Below, one piece after another: positions 16,668 to 24,145 of a DNA stretch of 60,182 nt; positions within the stretch are counted from its first letter, which is position 1, and every line of letters begins with the position of its first letter. Below the pieces are notes generated by a model. That model had not been told where the DNA came from. It worked only from the letters and a program-made list of their open reading frames with translations, and did no database searches. Position numbers and translations under genes: made by a program. This DNA comes from Fimbriiglobus sp. (GTDB lineage: Bacteria > Planctomycetota > Planctomycetia > Gemmatales > Gemmataceae), in assembly GCA_025351325.1 (NCBI GenBank), contig JANXWE010000119.1, positions 1-60,182 on the forward strand, given 5' to 3'.

Positions 16668-17693
16668 ATGTTCCGCAAACTGACTCACTACCTCGGTGCC
16701 GCCGTGTGCGTCCTCGGGGTGACTTCCGTGGTGCCGATGTTCCTCGATAAAGCGAACGCACAAGCTCCCGGCTTCCAAGGGACTTTCCGGCCTAGCGGCT
16801 TCCAACGCCCATCCGGACTGAGTCCGCTGCGGCCCAACGATCTCACCTTCTCGCAGTTCGGTGGCCAGCAAGGGCAAGGTGGCTTCGGTGGCGGCCAACA
16901 GGGTCAACAAGGTGGTGGCCAACAAGGTCAGCAGGGTGGGTTCGGCGGTGGTCAGCAAGGCGGCTTCGGTGGCGGCCAACAGGGCGGGTTCGGCGGCGGT
17001 CAGCAAGGTGGCTTCGGCGGCGGTCAACAGGGTGGGTTCGGCGGTGGCCAGCAGGGCGGGTTCGGTGGCGGTCAGCAGGGCGGGTTCGGTGGCGGCCAAC
17101 AGGGTGGCTTTGGCGGCGGCCAACAGGGTGGGTTCGGCGGCGGAGGCCAGCAAGGTGGCTTCGGCGGCGGTGGTCAACAGGGCGGTGGTCAACAAGGTGG
17201 TTTCGGTGGCGGTATGGGTGGCTTCCGTAGTATCGGCATCCAATTCGTACCAACGGTTTCCCCTTCCAACGGCTTTGCCGGTCAAGGTGGTCAACAAGGC
17301 GGTCAACAAGGTGGTGGATTCGGTGGCGGCCAGGGTGGATTCGGCGGCGGCCAAGGTGGATTCGGTGGCCAGGGCGGCGGTTTCGGAGGCCAAGGTGGCG
17401 GATTTGGTGGTATGGGTGGCGGCTTCGGCGGTGGCCGCGGTGGTCAAGGTGGTGGATTCGGCGGCGGTTTCGGCGGCCAGGGTGGTGGATTCGGCGGTCA
17501 AGGCGGAGGTTTCGGTGGCCAAGGCGGCGGATTCGGTGGCCAGGGCGGCGGATTCGGTGGCCAGGGCGGCGGATTCGGTGGCGGAGGTTTCGGTGGTCAA
17601 GGTGGGGGCTTCGGAGGAGGTTTCGGTGGCCAGGGCGGCGGCTTCGGCGGCGGCGGTGGCAAGATCGGCTTCAGCGGCGGTTCCGGTCTCTAA
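16668..17693 (+). CDS. Exported Gly/Gln/Phe repeat protein
   Basis: 341 residues from ATG 16668 (GAGG eight bases upstream). A signal peptide (RKLTHYLGAAVCVLGVTSVVP through ANAQA) and a short unique segment (residues 35-62) are followed by two repeat blocks. The first has about ten FGGGQQGG units. The second has FGGQGGG units. They are separated by a unique linker, IGIQFVPTVSPSNGFAG. The residue mix resembles elastomeric, phase-separating or amyloid-forming low-complexity proteins, but no function can be assigned. Repetitive DNA makes length variation likely. A strong terminator follows. Confidence 0.75.
   Translation: MFRKLTHYLGAAVCVLGVTSVVPMFLDKANAQAPGFQGTFRPSGFQRPSGLSPLRPNDLTFSQFGGQQGQGGFGGGQQGQQGGGQQGQQGGFGGGQQGGFGGGQQGGFGGGQQGGFGGGQQGGFGGGQQGGFGGGQQGGFGGGQQGGFGGGQQGGFGGGGQQGGFGGGGQQGGGQQGGFGGGMGGFRSIGIQFVPTVSPSNGFAGQGGQQGGQQGGGFGGGQGGFGGGQGGFGGQGGGFGGQGGGFGGMGGGFGGGRGGQGGGFGGGFGGQGGGFGGQGGGFGGQGGGFGGQGGGFGGQGGGFGGGGFGGQGGGFGGGFGGQGGGFGGGGGKIGFSGGSGL
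16855..17690 (+). repeat. Coding tandem repeats in the Gly/Gln-rich gene
   Basis: Imperfect units of 24 bases (ggcggcggtcagcagggcgg then ttcg) run from about 16900 to 17215. A second family built on ggtggccagggcggcggattc runs from about 17330 to 17660. Synonymous variation between units shows the protein repeat is kept. Confidence 0.8.
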
Positions 17694-17713
17694 TTGAACT
17701 TCACACACAACTC

Positions 17714-17755
17714 CACGCGGCCGATCTTCCCAGGTCGGCCGCGTGTTTTCATTTT
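17714..17755 (+). terminator. Rho-independent terminator of the repeat protein
   Basis: cacgcggccga (17714-17724) pairs perfectly with tcggccgcgtg (17735-17745), followed by ttttcatttt. Confidence 0.9.
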
Positions 17756-17767
17756 GTGGGGACTTCC

Positions 17768-19255
17768 ATGCACTTTCGCCTCGTCACCATCACGCTACTG
17801 CTCAGTTCGACCTTCGTTTTAGCGGAACCGCCGCCATGGAACGAAGCTGAGATCCGCAAGCAGATTGAAACCACCCGCCTATCCTGGCAAGCCCCAGGGC
17901 TAGCTGCGGTCATCGTCCGCGACGGAAAGGTGATCCACTTGGCCGGCTACGGAGTCAAAAGTCTCGGCGCAGACGCCCCGATTACCCCAGATACGCTCTT
18001 TCCGCTGGCATCGTGCGGCAAGGGGTTCACCAGCACCCTGATGGCCTCCCTGGTCGATTCCGGCGACGTCCGATGGGACGATCCTGTTCGCAAGCATCTG
18101 CCGACGTTCCGAATCTCCGACGTCGATGCCGACAAGCTCTTGTCCCTGCGGGATTTGCTCACGCACCGCAGCGGCCTGGGTGGCCACGATCTCCTCTGGT
18201 ACCGCGCCCCGTGGGATGCCGACGAAGTGTTACGGCGAACGGCGAAACTGCCGCTCACCGCACCGTTTCGGAGCGGCTTCCAATATTCGAGCCTGCCGTT
18301 CACCGCGGCGGGCAAAGCCGTCGAGAATCGCACGGGGAAAGGGTATGCGGAACTCGTCCGCGCGAGGATCACCGATCCACTCGGGATGAAATCGGTGACG
18401 TTCACCACCGCCGAAGCGCGGAAGAATCCGGATCGGGCCATGGGGTACGAATCCCGCGCCGGGAAGATTGTGCCGATGGCGGAGTACGACTCGAAAGAGC
18501 CGGACGCGGCTGGTTCCATGTCCGCATCGATCCGCGATCTCGGTACGTGGGTGCAATTCCACTTGAACGAGGGGAAACACGACAGCAAACAGATCGTCGC
18601 CGCCCCGAGCTTGCGCGAAACGAAGCAGCCTCACACGCCGATGCGAAAAGAGGGCGTGGTCGCATCGGTGTACCCCGATTCGCACCAGATCAGCTACGCC
18701 ATGGGTTGGGTGGTGTACGACCATCGCGGCAAATTGGTGATCGCCCACGGTGGCATCATCGATGGTTTCCGCGTGCAAATCACCTTGCTGCCCGAAGAGA
18801 AGCTCGGAATTGCTCTGTTCAACAATTTGCACGAATCGAAATTGAACATCGCCCTGACGAACCAGTTGATCGACTCGATTCTCGGCCTCGAACCAAAGGA
18901 TTGGACGGCTTACTACCAAGGCGTGGACCAAGCCGAGCACGCGGAGAAAATGAAAGTGAAGGAGAAACGGAACCGGGATCGCAAGCCGGAAGTCTTGGTG
19001 CTGGCGTCACTGGACGCACACATTGGGGACTACGAACACCCCGCCTATGGCACTGGCCGAGTGAAACGAGACGGTGCCAAGTTGATCTGGGAGTGGAGTT
19101 CGTTCCGCGTGCCTCTGGAGCACTGGGAAGCCGAACGCTTCCGGGCCACGTCCGGCTTCTTCGACGATGAACTCTTCGAGTTCACCGTGGATGCCGATGC
19201 TACCGCCGTGGTGGCCCTCACGCAGCGTGGGATCATCTTCGCCAAGAAGCCGTAG
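17768..19255 (+). CDS. Exported beta-lactamase-family serine hydrolase
   Basis: 495 residues from ATG 17768, which begins a signal peptide (HFRLVTITLLLSSTFVLA); the GTG at 17756 is in frame but less likely. The catalytic SxxK is Ser82-Cys-Gly-Lys85, the Tyr motif is YSS at 173-175, and the third motif is HGG in IAHGGIIDGF. The C-terminal 120 residues form a separate DUF3471-like domain. Members are class C-like peptidases or esterases; an antibiotic resistance role should not be assumed. The gene stands alone between a terminator and a convergent small gene. Confidence 0.88.
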   Translation: MHFRLVTITLLLSSTFVLAEPPPWNEAEIRKQIETTRLSWQAPGLAAVIVRDGKVIHLAGYGVKSLGADAPITPDTLFPLASCGKGFTSTLMASLVDSGDVRWDDPVRKHLPTFRISDVDADKLLSLRDLLTHRSGLGGHDLLWYRAPWDADEVLRRTAKLPLTAPFRSGFQYSSLPFTAAGKAVENRTGKGYAELVRARITDPLGMKSVTFTTAEARKNPDRAMGYESRAGKIVPMAEYDSKEPDAAGSMSASIRDLGTWVQFHLNEGKHDSKQIVAAPSLRETKQPHTPMRKEGVVASVYPDSHQISYAMGWVVYDHRGKLVIAHGGIIDGFRVQITLLPEEKLGIALFNNLHESKLNIALTNQLIDSILGLEPKDWTAYYQGVDQAEHAEKMKVKEKRNRDRKPEVLVLASLDAHIGDYEHPAYGTGRVKRDGAKLIWEWSSFRVPLEHWEAERFRATSGFFDDELFEFTVDADATAVVALTQRGIIFAKKP

Positions 19256-19302
19256 ATGGGATCACCAGTATCGCCCCCGACGGCTCACTCTGACCGGCTC
19301 GT

Positions 19303-19638
19303 TCAGAGCTGTGGCAACCTGGGAATGTGAACTTGACCACTCGGGTTCATCGCATGATTGATGTTGTTAAAGAGCGCCTCGGCAGTGATCCGGGCGACCT
19401 CGCCCGAAGCCGGAGCCGTGCAAAACGCGTTGATCGTGGTTGCGGTTCCTCCGTCCGCATCGAGAGCCAGCACCGTCACCATAATCCCCAAACCGTCATG
19501 GCTGGCCGCGACGGTGATCTTGCCATTGCTCGCCGGGTCGAAGACGTTGTACCCCGCGTCTCGCAGCGTCCGCTCGGCCACTTGAAGGCTGAACAGCGGG
19601 GCGATGGGCTTCTTGATCCCAAAAATGTAGAAGATCAC
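19303..19638 (-). CDS. Small conserved-looking protein, partner of the metzincin
   Basis: 111 residues starting at GTG 19638, a start supported by GGAGGTGA six bases upstream. No signal peptide or membrane helix is present. The middle (NGKITVAASHDGLGIMVTVLAL) and the Ala-rich C-terminal helix suggest a small alpha/beta domain. The gene lies 47 bases downstream of the metalloprotease gene on the same strand and is probably cotranscribed. It could be an inhibitor, a substrate or an unrelated passenger. The family is unknown to me. Confidence 0.6.
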   Translation of the reverse strand: MIFYIFGIKKPIAPLFSLQVAERTLRDAGYNVFDPASNGKITVAASHDGLGIMVTVLALDADGGTATTINAFCTAPASGEVARITAEALFNNINHAMNPSGQVHIPRLPQL

Positions 19639-19685
19639 GGGTCACCTCCGAAAAGTTGTCACCGTTTGGATCGTACCCAAACTGC

Positions 19686-20549
19686 TCAGTACACGCTTCG
19701 GGTTCGCGGTTGGAACGCCGATAGGAGTTGACCCACGTTCACGGGGCTATCCGGCGCAACGGCGAGGGTGTGGAATGGTTTCACCAGCCGAACCGGCGTC
19801 CCGTTGATCTGCACCAGCGAGCCGGCCCACACCAGTTGGTACAACCGCCTCAGGTCATCTTTGTCTTCGGCCGTCAACTGGCTCAGGGTGCCGTAATTCA
19901 TGATGGAGAACTTGCTGTGCGTCCCGAAGATTTCACTCGGCCACGCGGTTTCGCTGATCTTGGCGAAGAAATGCCGAAGCCCGAAGACATGGCCGATCTC
20001 ATGGATCAAAGTTTCGACCTGTTCCTGTCGGCTTTGGGTGAACATTTTGGGATACAAATCCAACTGGTGGCGACCGCCGTCGGGGAAGAACGCGCTGGCC
20101 AAAACGCATCCGCTCGCACTGCAGTCGTCGGCGCTTCGCATCACGATCTCGAAGTCCCATACGTCCGCGTCCTCGGTGAACAGGACGGGGGCGGCAGTCC
20201 CCCAGGCGAGCAGGGACTCGGCGAACAACGTTCGAATCTCGGCCTTGGCGGCGGCGGGGTTCGCGAAGTTGTTCATGGAACTCTCGCGGAACCGCCACCG
20301 GAGCGTCGTGTCTTTTGCCCACAGCGGGATGAAACCCTCCGAGGCATCGACGACGAGATCGAGCGGGGATCGGCCATGCGGCGTCGTTTGCCCCCGGGGT
20401 TCTGTGTCGCAGATGATCCCGAGTCCGAGAAGGTGGATCTGCGATTCCGCTTCGCGGGTCGGCCCCTCGCCTTCCCGCATCCGAAACAGATCGGCTCGCT
20501 GGGTGTTGGATTTCCCGTTCTTCAGGCGATTCGTGGAGATCTTTGCCAT
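19686..20549 (-). CDS. Matrixin-like (metzincin) zinc metalloprotease
   Basis: 287 residues. The zinc site is HEIGHVFGLRH (His183, Glu184, His187, His193), and the Met-turn SIMNYG has Met217. The following LTAEDKDDLRRLYQL helix is the usual end of matrixin catalytic domains. About 70 N-terminal residues are basic and hydrophilic with no signal peptide, unlike most metzincins, which act outside the cell. A 50-residue tail follows the catalytic domain. A nested palindrome lies upstream at 20619-20674. The protein begins MAKISTNRLK and starts after AGAG. Substrate unknown. Confidence 0.8.
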   Translation of the reverse strand: MAKISTNRLKNGKSNTQRADLFRMREGEGPTREAESQIHLLGLGIICDTEPRGQTTPHGRSPLDLVVDASEGFIPLWAKDTTLRWRFRESSMNNFANPAAAKAEIRTLFAESLLAWGTAAPVLFTEDADVWDFEIVMRSADDCSASGCVLASAFFPDGGRHQLDLYPKMFTQSRQEQVETLIHEIGHVFGLRHFFAKISETAWPSEIFGTHSKFSIMNYGTLSQLTAEDKDDLRRLYQLVWAGSLVQINGTPVRLVKPFHTLAVAPDSPVNVGQLLSAFQPRTRSVY

Positions 20550-20618
20550 GTTTCAGCTCTTTTCTGGTTCGGTACCGGAACAGTAAAAGACTCTTGAGGC
20601 TGACTAAAGATTCTGACG

Positions 20619-20674
20619 ACTTCAGAACATCCTAATTGGATGGAGAATGTTCTGAAGTTGCCACTTCGGAACAT
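20619..20674. promoter_or_regulatory. Nested palindrome with a third half-site, possible operator
   Basis: acttcagaacat (20619-20630) is followed 16 bases later by its exact complement atgttctgaagt (20647-20658), and then by acttcggaacat (20663-20674), a direct copy with one change. Inside lies a small catcc-taatt-ggatg hairpin. It could be an operator for a dimeric regulator of the metzincin gene, or an mRNA hairpin. Confidence 0.5.
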
Positions 20675-20781
20675 TTTGATTCTACTTTCTCAGGTTGTCA
20701 ACAAGAAATCACAAAAATATTCAAAAATAGTTTCGGACGTCTTTCTCAACTCGATCCGGTTGACCACGTCACAATTTGCAT

Positions 20782-20862
20782 CCCGGCGAGCCGGCCCCGT
20801 GAGGGGTCGGAGTCTGGCACGCACAAAATCACCCGGCCGCTCACGCGGCTCGGCTCGCCGGG
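20782..20862. repeat. Second REP-like element
   Basis: Outer arms cccggcgagccg (20782-20793) and cggctcgccggg (20851-20862) are perfect complements. Inside are two small hairpins, CCCC-GTGA-GGGG (20794-20805) and GCCGC-TCAC-GCGGC (20836-20849). The right half aligns with 75-107 of the RAYT-linked element, with stem bases changed in pairs. Confidence 0.7.
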
Positions 20863-20895
20863 AAACCGTTTTTCAAAATACCTGAACATATTTAT

Positions 20896-20923
20896 TTGAC
20901 AGCCCGATTCTGGAGCTTATAAG
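20896..20923 (+). promoter_or_regulatory. Sigma70-like promoter, near twin of 3087-3115
   Basis: TTGACA (20896-20901), 16-base spacer, TATAAG (20918-20923). It shares tttgacagcccg and gcttataa with the promoter at 3087 and drives the gene at 20960. Confidence 0.7.
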
Positions 20924-20959
20924 CATGGTGCACACGATTACACTCTTAGGAGCTTTCCC

Positions 20960-21544
20960 ATGACGACCACGTTACCGATCAACCGAATTGGCACCTATCT
21001 CGAGACTCCGCGGCCGATGTTACCGACGACCGAAATCGAGCGCGGCCAGCTTTGGAGCGATGTCGTGTTCGAGGCGGTGCTCGCGCTGCGAACTCAACTC
21101 GGCAGCCACAACGAAGCGATCTCGGCGGGCGCGGCGAGTACGATCCTCGAACTGGAACGGACGCGGATGCGCCACGATAAAAACGTCGCGGGGAGTCGGA
21201 TGAAACCGTTGGGGCTAGAACCCATCCTCGGATTCCAAGAAGACGAGTTCGACGAAGCCGAGGAGGAAGAAAACGAAGTGCCGATCCAGAACAAAGTCGA
21301 AAACCCGCCGGCGAAACGGAAACCATCGTCCGGTTCCAGAAACACAGATTCAGCACGGCTGTTCGATCACGTCCAAGAAGTGACTCTCCACTTCAATAAT
21401 TTGGGTTGCAAAGGCATGGACTATCTGGAAGCCGAGCAATTCGTGTTAGCAGGATTTCGACGCTGCGCCCTCCATGTCGAAGACATCGAGCGCGATCAGT
21501 TCGTGGCCACGCTGAAGAGGAAGGGCCAATGGGTGGAACGATGA
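20960..21544 (+). CDS. Hypothetical protein with acidic linker
   Basis: 194 residues, well-placed AGGAG before ATG 20960. The N-terminal half is helical (ERGQLWSDVVFEAVLALRTQ, then GAASTILELERTRMRH). A very acidic run (EDEFDEAEEEENE, about residues 94-106) and a basic Pro/Lys linker follow. The C-terminal helical domain begins with DHVQEVTLHFNNLGCKG. It has no signal peptide or membrane segment. The family is not recognised; the layout suggests a DNA- or protein-binding adaptor. It has its own strong promoter and converges on the 613-residue gene with a five-base gap. Confidence 0.65.
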   Translation: MTTTLPINRIGTYLETPRPMLPTTEIERGQLWSDVVFEAVLALRTQLGSHNEAISAGAASTILELERTRMRHDKNVAGSRMKPLGLEPILGFQEDEFDEAEEEENEVPIQNKVENPPAKRKPSSGSRNTDSARLFDHVQEVTLHFNNLGCKGMDYLEAEQFVLAGFRRCALHVEDIERDQFVATLKRKGQWVER

Positions 21545-21549
21545 ACCGA

Positions 21550-23391
21550 CTACTTCTTGTAAGCCTTCACCTCCTGCACGCGCTTTCGCAACGATTCCAA
21601 CTCTTGGGTGTACCGCAGATCGGTGATGCCGCCGAAGTCTTTCTCGAATCGGGATTCGCTCAGCCCTTCCCGGAGTCCTTTGATGTCCGGCACATAGTCG
21701 ACCACCGTGAACTCTTTGGCGATGGCGTCGAGCAACGGAGTCTTCTGGAGTCGGCCGGCGAATTCGGCCCCCGCCAAATCGGTACACAAGTCGGCGAAGC
21801 TGAAGCCGCTGGTTCCCTTCATGTCGGCGAGTTCCTTGGTGACGCCCGCCAGTTCCGCCAGCCCGGCGCCGACGATCTCGGTGAGGGCCACGCTGACGGC
21901 GAAGTGCTGGCACAGGTCGCGGCGCCGATGCATCGTCGGCGTGCCCAGCTTGGCGAGTCGTTCTTTGCGTTCGTCGGCACTCTCGACCGCCGCGCAGAGC
22001 TTCTTCGTGAGCGGGTTGTTGCTCAGGATCGTGGAGTGATCCAGCCCGATCCCCAGACCGATGAGGAACGCGGGCACCCGGACGGCTTCGTCGAGCTTGT
22101 TCGCCGCCGACGCCGCCGTGCGAATGTACGCTTCGGTCAGGGCATCTTGAACGGGACGCTCGTGGACGGGAAGTGTTTCCAGTTCGGTCGCCTTCTTCAA
22201 GATCGCTTGAACCACGGCCCGGACACCCTCTTCTTTGGCCGATCGGTTCCCAATTGCCGGCTCCGCTGGTTTCGGATCGACGGGCACGGCCCCCTCGGGA
22301 ACCTCACCGCCGACGGATCCGAGATCCGGACGCGGCAGCACGGCGACCTTCTCGCCGAGTTTCAAGATCTCCAGGGTGTCGGCGTAGGCCTTGGCTTGGC
22401 CATCGACTCGCTTGAGTTCGGTATGCAGCTTGGCCTGGGTGCGATAGAGCACGAGGAGTCGATCCCGAGCGGCCGGGCGCAGCTCGTCCCAGGTGCCACT
22501 GCGACCCGCACGCCGTTCCTCGACCCAGATGTGCACCACGAGCAGGTTCAACGGATCGAACGCCAGTTGGAAGTTGGTTCGGTTCGCACGACCGTCGTTG
22601 AGTTTGAGCCGCATGACCGAGTTGGGGTCGGCTGTGCGAACCGCCCCGAGATACAGTCCCAAGTGATGCAGCAGCATCTCGGTGCGTTCTCCTTCGGTTT
22701 TCGGAACCCCCTCACGCATCAGCAGATGCGATGTCCACGGGCTCCGCATGGTGCCGAAGAGGGGATCGGCTTTCAGCGGCCGCGTCATGACCCCCAGCAT
22801 CAGGACGCCGGGTTTGGCAGGCACCACCAGTTCGAAACTCTCGTGCCGGGACACCAAGTCCAACGCTTTGGGGTCGGACTTCCACTCCCCGGTCTCGGCA
22901 ACTTTGAGCGCGACCCCGCACTGGCTTTCCAGAACGTCGCCAGCCGTGCCGAGCCGTGCCCGCAGTGCTTTCTCCCAACTCGCTTGCGAACGGGGTTCGG
23001 CATCGTCCACCAGCAAATGCACGGTCAACGGGTAGGGTTTGACGGCAGCCGGGGTCACGGGCACATCGGTCGGCTTGGGCAGTTCCCCGGCGAGCTGCAA
23101 CCCCTGGAACGCCGGCTGTTGGTTCTTGTTGGGGAAGAAGATGTACGCCGAGTAGGGATCGAGCTGGAACGTCTCGGGTTTGCCAGTGAGCGTCACGGTC
23201 AACGCCGGATCGCGGCCGACGGTTATGGCCTTGGTGTCCCCGGCGGGCAGTTTGATATCCAACGCGGGGTTCTCCCCCTGCGTGATGCTGAACGAAACGG
23301 CTTGATCGGTGTTGTTGGTAATGGTCACCACGGCGGCGCCGGCTGGCGACGCTGCAAACACCAAGAGGAGAAAGGTCGAGAGTCGAAGCAT
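21550..23391 (-). CDS. Exported protein resembling an inactive metallopeptidase
   Basis: 613 residues. A signal peptide (LRLSTFLLLVFAASPAGA) leads into a beta domain. The middle has MLLHHLGLYLGAVRTADPNSVMR, which reads like a metzincin zinc helix (HExxHxxGxxH) and Met-turn in which the catalytic Glu is His and the later His residues are missing. The C-terminal half is mostly helical (residues 300-600). I infer a catalytically dead relative of planctomycete exported metalloproteases; without a search this stays tentative. Confidence 0.55.
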   Translation of the reverse strand: MLRLSTFLLLVFAASPAGAAVVTITNNTDQAVSFSITQGENPALDIKLPAGDTKAITVGRDPALTVTLTGKPETFQLDPYSAYIFFPNKNQQPAFQGLQLAGELPKPTDVPVTPAAVKPYPLTVHLLVDDAEPRSQASWEKALRARLGTAGDVLESQCGVALKVAETGEWKSDPKALDLVSRHESFELVVPAKPGVLMLGVMTRPLKADPLFGTMRSPWTSHLLMREGVPKTEGERTEMLLHHLGLYLGAVRTADPNSVMRLKLNDGRANRTNFQLAFDPLNLLVVHIWVEERRAGRSGTWDELRPAARDRLLVLYRTQAKLHTELKRVDGQAKAYADTLEILKLGEKVAVLPRPDLGSVGGEVPEGAVPVDPKPAEPAIGNRSAKEEGVRAVVQAILKKATELETLPVHERPVQDALTEAYIRTAASAANKLDEAVRVPAFLIGLGIGLDHSTILSNNPLTKKLCAAVESADERKERLAKLGTPTMHRRRDLCQHFAVSVALTEIVGAGLAELAGVTKELADMKGTSGFSFADLCTDLAGAEFAGRLQKTPLLDAIAKEFTVVDYVPDIKGLREGLSESRFEKDFGGITDLRYTQELESLRKRVQEVKAYKK

Positions 23392-23673
23392 GGAACACCT
23401 CAGTCTGCAAGTGAGCGAGCCGGTCGCCGTGGAGCAGCTTAGTTCAAAATAGGAACGACACCCGGAGATGTCATTCCGGGCAATCCGGCCAGTCTGGAGT
23501 GAATGCGGGAACGTGCCATGGAGGCCGGCGAAATGCCGGGCGATCCTCTTGCGGATAAGCGGCGATGGCGGTATGTCTCAGCCTGACCAAGGCGGATGGA
23601 GTCGGCTTGCGAAAACTGGGCGTGGGGGGAACTCGCCTGGGATTTTCGTCGCCAGCCGGTTTCGAGGGGCGTT

Positions 23674-24033
23674 ATGTCGAATGCGAACGATCTGATCCTG
23701 CGCGGAATCGCCCGGGATGAATCTTTGACGCGTGGACTTGGCGACGAAGAGGCACGCATGTTGATCGATTGGCTCGTGGGATGGGCCGAACTCCTGACCG
23801 TGACGGCACGAACCTCGGCGGATGCGGAGCGGTTGGCCGCGCGGCTCTGCCGCCGGGGGCGGGCCATCAGCCGGTTCGTCCAGTTGTGGCTAGAACCGCG
23901 ATCACGGGGTTCGGCCGCGCAATTGGCCGCCAGCGAACGATTCACCTGGCCTTTGCCGTCGGGGCAACGCACCGACCCTGCGGATGTCATGGAGCACATC
24001 TTGAACTGGGAACGTCAGCATCAGCCGGCATGA
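23674..24033 (+). CDS. Small hypothetical helical protein
   Basis: 119 residues from ATG 23674, chosen because GAGGGG lies five bases upstream; the frame is open from 23596. It is Arg/Ala/Leu-rich and helical, with LGDEEARMLIDWLVGWAELLT and ADAERLAARLCRRGRAISRFVQLW as the main helices. No signal peptide, membrane segment or known motif. It stands alone in a 280-base gap before the hydrolase gene. Confidence 0.55.
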   Translation: MSNANDLILRGIARDESLTRGLGDEEARMLIDWLVGWAELLTVTARTSADAERLAARLCRRGRAISRFVQLWLEPRSRGSAAQLAASERFTWPLPSGQRTDPADVMEHILNWERQHQPA

Positions 24034-24145
24034 ACTCGGCGAAACGTCGGCCGGATTCTACTTTTCCAACGATTTATCGTCGGGGGACGTTGTAGAATTC
24101 AGGGAGTTGCGGCTTCGCGTTCGAGATCCTCTCCGGAGATGTGCC

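Larger units (their letters stand above)
20550..20959. other. 410-base divergent region with palindrome, REP and promoter
   Basis: It separates the metzincin and the 194-residue protein gene. It holds the nested palindrome (20619-20674), an AT-rich stretch, the second REP-like element (20782-20862) and a strong promoter (20896-20923). Short open frames here lack ribosome sites and run through the REP, so I reject them as genes. Confidence 0.6.

Noticed and set aside
16855-17690. CRISPR-like direct repeats
   Set aside because: Repeats are coding, in frame, without unique spacers or cas genes. No CRISPR array is seen anywhere in the window.
16602-17708. Long minus-strand open frame (Thr/Ala/Glu-rich) opposite the Gly/Gln-rich gene
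   Set aside because: It is produced by the repeat codons of the sense gene, has no ribosome site and runs through the sense terminator.
17768-19255. Calling the serine hydrolase an antibiotic-resistance beta-lactamase
   Set aside because: SxxK and YSS also occur in esterases and peptidases, and the extra C-terminal domain and genomic context do not suggest resistance.
20640-20885. 81- and 87-residue open frames in the region before the gene at 20960
   Set aside because: They cross the palindrome and REP element, lack ribosome sites and have no protein-like pattern.
21406-23442. 678-residue plus-strand open frame
   Set aside because: Mirror of the exported 613-residue gene; Arg/His/Gly-rich, no signal peptide or domain, caused by high GC at third positions.
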